Assembly (NCBI RefSeq): GCF_001434135.1
Contig: NZ_AZEB01000011.1
Location: 18,830-82,829 of the forward strand
Length of the DNA stretch: 64,000 nucleotides
Direction of reading: 5' to 3'
DNA from: Lentilactobacillus kisonensis DSM 19906 = JCM 15041
GTDB lineage: Bacteria > Bacillota > Bacilli > Lactobacillales > Lactobacillaceae
The notes under the pieces were generated by a model that was not told where the DNA came from, ran no database searches, and saw only the letters and a list, made by a program, of their open reading frames with translations. The position numbers and the translations under genes were made by a program. This document shows positions 61,239 to 64,000 of this stretch, piece by piece; the stretch's first letter is position 1; each line of letters starts with the position of its first letter.

Positions 61239-61555
61239 TAAACAGCCTTTGCTTCGTTAAATTGATTCAAAATAAATTTAACAAGCTTTTCGCCATTTGC
61301 CCAACCATATACTTCGTCAGGAATCGTCATTAGGCGGGCTCTGTCACCAATCATCTTAAGTTCTTTCTCATGATACGTTGCTTGGGGTGCAATTAAAACA
61401 AGATCCACCCCTTCATCCAAGTGCTTACCCGCATTTTCAAAATCGCTAGGAATTAAGTTAATCTCTGCTTGGTAATTCTCAATAAATAACTTGGCAGATT
61501 TAACTAAGAAATTACTTGAAATACCATCTTCACAAACCAATAAAATATTCTTCAT
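61238..61555 (-). CDS. PTS lactose/cellobiose-type EIIB
   Basis: 105 residues with phospho-Cys in ILLVCEDGISSNFLV (Cys 8), and IPSDFENAGKHLDEGVDLVLIAPQ and RARLMTIPDEVYG as in EIIB-Cel/Chb. The active-site loop (CEDGISSN) is less canonical than CSAGMSTS. First gene of a two-gene operon preceded by palindromic operators. The membrane EIIC must be elsewhere or lost. Confidence 0.87.
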   Translation of the reverse strand: MKNILLVCEDGISSNFLVKSAKLFIENYQAEINLIPSDFENAGKHLDEGVDLVLIAPQATYHEKELKMIGDRARLMTIPDEVYGWANGEKLVKFILNQFNEAKAV

Positions 61556-61592
61556 TTTAAAAATCTCCTTAGCTTTAGATTACCTATACAGG

Positions 61593-61615
61593 ATACCAAA
61601 TTATTTGGTATACCA
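61593..61615. promoter_or_regulatory. Overlapping palindromic operators upstream of EIIB-EIIA
   Basis: ATACCAAATTATTTGGTAT (61593-61611) is a perfect palindrome; TGGTATACCA (61606-61615) is a second perfect palindrome sharing its right arm. GGTAT/ATACC half-sites are typical of GntR/HutC-type sugar regulators. The expected regulator is not in the window's right end. Confidence 0.65.
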
Positions 61616-62067
61616 CAAGTAGATTTTTAAAAATAACGTTTATTATTTCCTGATGTGATTGCATTTTATACGCAAATTTCTATATATACCAGTACCCATT
61701 AAATGTAATAGTCCAATTATTGATTTTGATAATTTTAACTCACTATCAAGATTACTTAACTTGGATGTTTTGGGGTGGATACCTACGACGCTGCCATTAT
61801 TTATGCCTTCTAAGGAATAAATTGCATATAATAGGGTTAGCCGTTCAGAAATTCTCCAGATTAGCTTCTAAAGATCCAGAGCTCGCGAAGAATAATACTG
61901 GCTTGTAGTGGGTTTTTGTTCTGTCAATAGTGTAAAGTGCCCCCTTTATTACGACCAAATGGTTGATAGAAATTATCTATCGAACTGACTTAGATTAATC
62001 AAGCGCCGTTCTGTATAAGCTTCAACGTTACAAAAGTGGTTATGGTAACGATTATAATATTCCCGAA
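61616..62067. other. Gene-free stretch
   Basis: No convincing gene or RNA seen. A 62-codon plus-strand frame near 61720-61908 has no RBS and no family. Confidence 0.4.
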
Positions 62068-62226
62068 TTAGAGATTTACAAAATACACATACCAGGTCCA
62101 CACTTTCACAGCAAAATCGTTGGTAATGAAGTGACCGTAATACTTACCAAGATAACGTGGATTGGTGATAACTGCTTTTACATAAAATTTAGCACTACGA
62201 AAACGATAATGGTGATTGTTCAGATA
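62068..62226 (-). pseudogene. Fragment resembling a small secreted Tyr-rich protein
   Basis: An open stretch without start codon reads LNNHHYRFRSAKFYVKAVITN, then PRYLGKYYGHFITNDFAVK and a Trp/Tyr-rich end to TAA. Composition and rhythm match the C-terminal parts of the exported proteins seen at 8888 and 53165. Likely a decayed relative; low certainty. Confidence 0.3.
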
Positions 62227-62305
62227 TCAAAAACATCACAAAGAAAAGTAGGCTATTACTAGCGCTAAAGCTGGAATTAGATATCTATTTGAAGGGGTGA
62301 GGTAA

Positions 62306-62539
62306 ATGCTATTAATCGTTACTTTAATTTTTTTGGCTATTTTTCATTTAACCTACAAGTTTCTAACAAAGTGGGTTTGGACTCTTCTATTATTTGCAAT
62401 CATTTATGACTTTGGTTTATGGATGGTTGAACACTGGCAGTTATCAATTGTAATTCTATGTATTTTGCTAGGGCTATATGATCATTTTGTTTATGCAAAA
62501 CGCCATCATAGTAAAACTTTGTTTGGCATCAACAAATGA
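62306..62539 (+). CDS. Small membrane protein (77 aa)
   Basis: Strong RBS (AAGGGGTGAGG). Three hydrophobic segments (LLIVTLIFLAIFHLTY, WVWTLLLFAIIYDFGLWMV and LSIVILCILLGLYDHFVYA), then a basic tail. No family recognised. Lies between decayed DNA and the integrase remnant, so it may be cargo of the lost element. Confidence 0.55.
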   Translation: MLLIVTLIFLAIFHLTYKFLTKWVWTLLLFAIIYDFGLWMVEHWQLSIVILCILLGLYDHFVYAKRHHSKTLFGINK

Positions 62540-62678
62540 AAATATTGAGAAGACCTTATTTTGAAGAAAATACTGATGCTTTTAAGCGTTTCAGGATCCT
62601 TTTTATGCTTCTATCCCCTGTTTCGGCACAATTGTTGTATAAGGGTTACATTAAGCTAAATCAGTATCAGATTCCTTT

Positions 62679-63699
62679 ATGGTAAGTATCAATAAACAAG
62701 GCAAATTATATCAAGTTCGATATTCATATAAAGATATTAATGACAGGCAATATACTAAAAATAAAAGTGGCTTTAGAACAAAACAGGATGCACAGTTATA
62801 TGCATTGCAAGCCATTGTGGATGTGAATAACCGCTTAGCTCTTTCACTTAAACAAATGACTTTTGCTGAATACTTTGACTATTGGTATAAAACCTATAAA
62901 ATGCAGTCACTGCAAAATGATTATTGATATTAAACGTCCAAATTAGGGTGTTCATCCGTTCTAGCCATACCTTAAGAACACTATTCTTGATGATTTAATT
63001 ATCAAAGACTTTACTTACTAAGTTCAATTGGTGTTCAACAAGAATAAAGGCGAGCAAGTAGAATGTTTAAATATTAATGATATAAAAATGATCATCCGGT
63101 TTTTAACTAAAAATCATAATCGACATTTTACTAGTAAAGATATGATTTTAATTGTGTTGCTTACCGGTGCTCGGTTGGGCGAAATAATGGCTCTGACATG
63201 GGATGATATTAACTTCAACTTTAAAACGATCTCAATTAATAAAGCCTGGAACTATCATGAAGGTGGTGGATTTAAGGAAACCAAAACTAAAAGTTCTAAC
63301 CGCACAATTCGAGTGGATCAACAGCTTTTAAATATTTTACGTGAGTTAAAGCAAAACGATAGCCAAATGGTGTTCACTGATCAATATGGTACTATTCCAT
63401 CGTCAACAGCCGTAAATAAGGCACTTAGAACTGTTTTAAAGTCACTTGGTATAAATAGATGTGGCTTTCACTTCCACAGTCTTAGACACTCTCACGTGGC
63501 ATATTTGCTGGCTAATCACATGGATATATATGCTATTTCAAAACGATTAGGCCACGCCGATGTTTCTACCACGATTAGAGTTTATGCTTATTTAATTGAA
63601 GAATATAAAGCCCAAACTGATAATCAAATTGAGGATTTACTTGATAATTTATTCGATAATTCACCTATACCAATTAGCCAAAAAACGGCCATAAATTGA
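62679..63699 (+). pseudogene. Broken tyrosine integrase (element remnant at tRNA-Thr)
   Basis: The first part (62679-62927) is an arm-binding domain (KQGKLYQVRYSYKDINDRQYTKNKSGF) cut at the start of the core-binding domain. About 100 bases with stops follow. Then 63028-63699 holds a nearly complete catalytic domain with GARLGEIMALTWDD, HSLRHSH, LGHADVSTTIRVY. Active-site residues are intact but ~80 residues of core-binding domain are deleted. The gene points at the 3' end of tRNA-Thr, a typical attB. Confidence 0.85.
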
Positions 63700-63780
63700 G
63701 TTATCCAATATGGAGTGTGTACCAAGTGTGCACACTTTGTTTCAAATCTAGTGTTTTTTAACGTTTTTTCACAAGACAAA

Positions 63781-63830
63781 AAAATAGGAACGCTGCTATA
63801 TCAACACTTAGCAACGCTCCTATTTCTTCT
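63781..63830. terminator. Hairpin between integrase remnant and tRNA-Thr
   Basis: AATAGGA..CG.TGCTA / TAGCA..CG.TCCTATT with A/T runs on both sides; works as terminator in either direction. Confidence 0.7.
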
Positions 63831-63844
63831 CTTGTGAACCAAAA

Positions 63845-63917
63845 TGCCGACTGCAGGAGTCGAACCTGTGACCCTCGGTTTACGATACCGATGCTCTACC
63901 AACTGAGCTAAGTCGGC
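63845..63917 (-). tRNA. tRNA-Thr (anticodon CGT)
   Basis: 73 bases: acceptor GCCGACT/AGTCGGC with discriminator A, D-arm GCTC...GAGC, anticodon loop ATCGTAA, T-loop TTCGACT. CCA not encoded. Confidence 0.93.
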
Positions 63918-63969
63918 ATTACTTTGTACACAAAAGTGCTAACAACTGAGTTAGCACTTCATGACAAAG

Positions 63970-64000
63970 CTCCGGCAGGCGGGCTCGAACCGTCGACAAC
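63970..64000 (-). tRNA. Partial tRNA at the window edge (possibly Asn)
   Basis: The 3' part reads GACGG TTCGAGC CCGCC TGCCGGA G (T-arm, acceptor strand, discriminator G). Discriminator G with this acceptor suits tRNA-Asn, but the anticodon lies outside the window. Confidence 0.6.

Noticed and set aside
61720..61908. 62-codon plus-strand frame downstream of the PTS operator
   Set aside because: No RBS, no recognised family and composition like surrounding decayed DNA.

Overview
The window looks like the chromosome of a low-to-mid-GC Gram-positive lactic acid bacterium (Lactobacillaceae; a Lentilactobacillus-like heterofermenter would fit, but the genus is a guess). The reasons are the Bacillales/Lactobacillales order radA-yacL-gltX-cysS-mrnC-rlmB-yacP-sigH-rpmG-secE-nusG-rplKAJL, aminopeptidase C, LCP and TagA wall genes, strong AGGAGG ribosome binding sites and frequent TTG starts.

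Layout. 1-11.4 kb is the lysogeny end of a prophage that continues off the left edge. From left to right it holds a partial SbcC/RecN-like ATPase, packed early genes, an antirepressor, a first Cro/CI-type divergent switch, a block of tiny divergent genes with duplicated control regions, a second XRE/XRE + ImmA switch, lysogenic-conversion-type envelope genes (lipoprotein, tail-anchored protein, secreted protein, MscL) and a tyrosine integrase. 11.4-24.8 kb is a leftward housekeeping block from dut to rplL, with an L10 leader before rplJ and L1-binding mimics before both rplK and rplA. 24.9-36.1 kb carries rpiA, pepC, gpmA, an AEC permease, an LCP protein, an orphan mannose-type EIIA, a HAD phosphatase, tRNA-Leu, thrB, SprT and tex.

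36-48.4 kb holds the most unusual feature. A P-type cation ATPase is transcribed leftward from a good promoter and a yybP-ykoY (Mn2+) riboswitch. Its leader then contains a tandem array of seven ~126-bp units, each folding into a ~36-bp multi-helix hairpin. Helix sequences differ between units but change on both arms, while the internal-loop linkers stay constant. Single dispersed copies lie nearby. One sits between the terminator of a TPP riboswitch and the RBS of ykoE, with the same junction layout (terminator T-tract, TTAGGA, unit, TTAGGA overlapping the SD). This region also has nadE-pncB, tagA, a GntR/HutC regulator with operator-like sites, proC and ykoEF.

48.6-57.3 kb is an accessory cell-envelope cluster: six zinc-ribbon-headed proteins (one TcaA-like, one broken), several secreted proteins (one broken) and a XRE regulator. 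57.3-64 kb has decayed DNA, tRNA-Gln/Tyr, a metallophosphoesterase, a POT peptide transporter, a lactose/cellobiose-type PTS EIIB-EIIA pair without EIIC, a broken integrase pointing at the 3' end of tRNA-Thr, and a partial tRNA at the edge.

All calls come from reading the sequence; no searches or folding programs were run.
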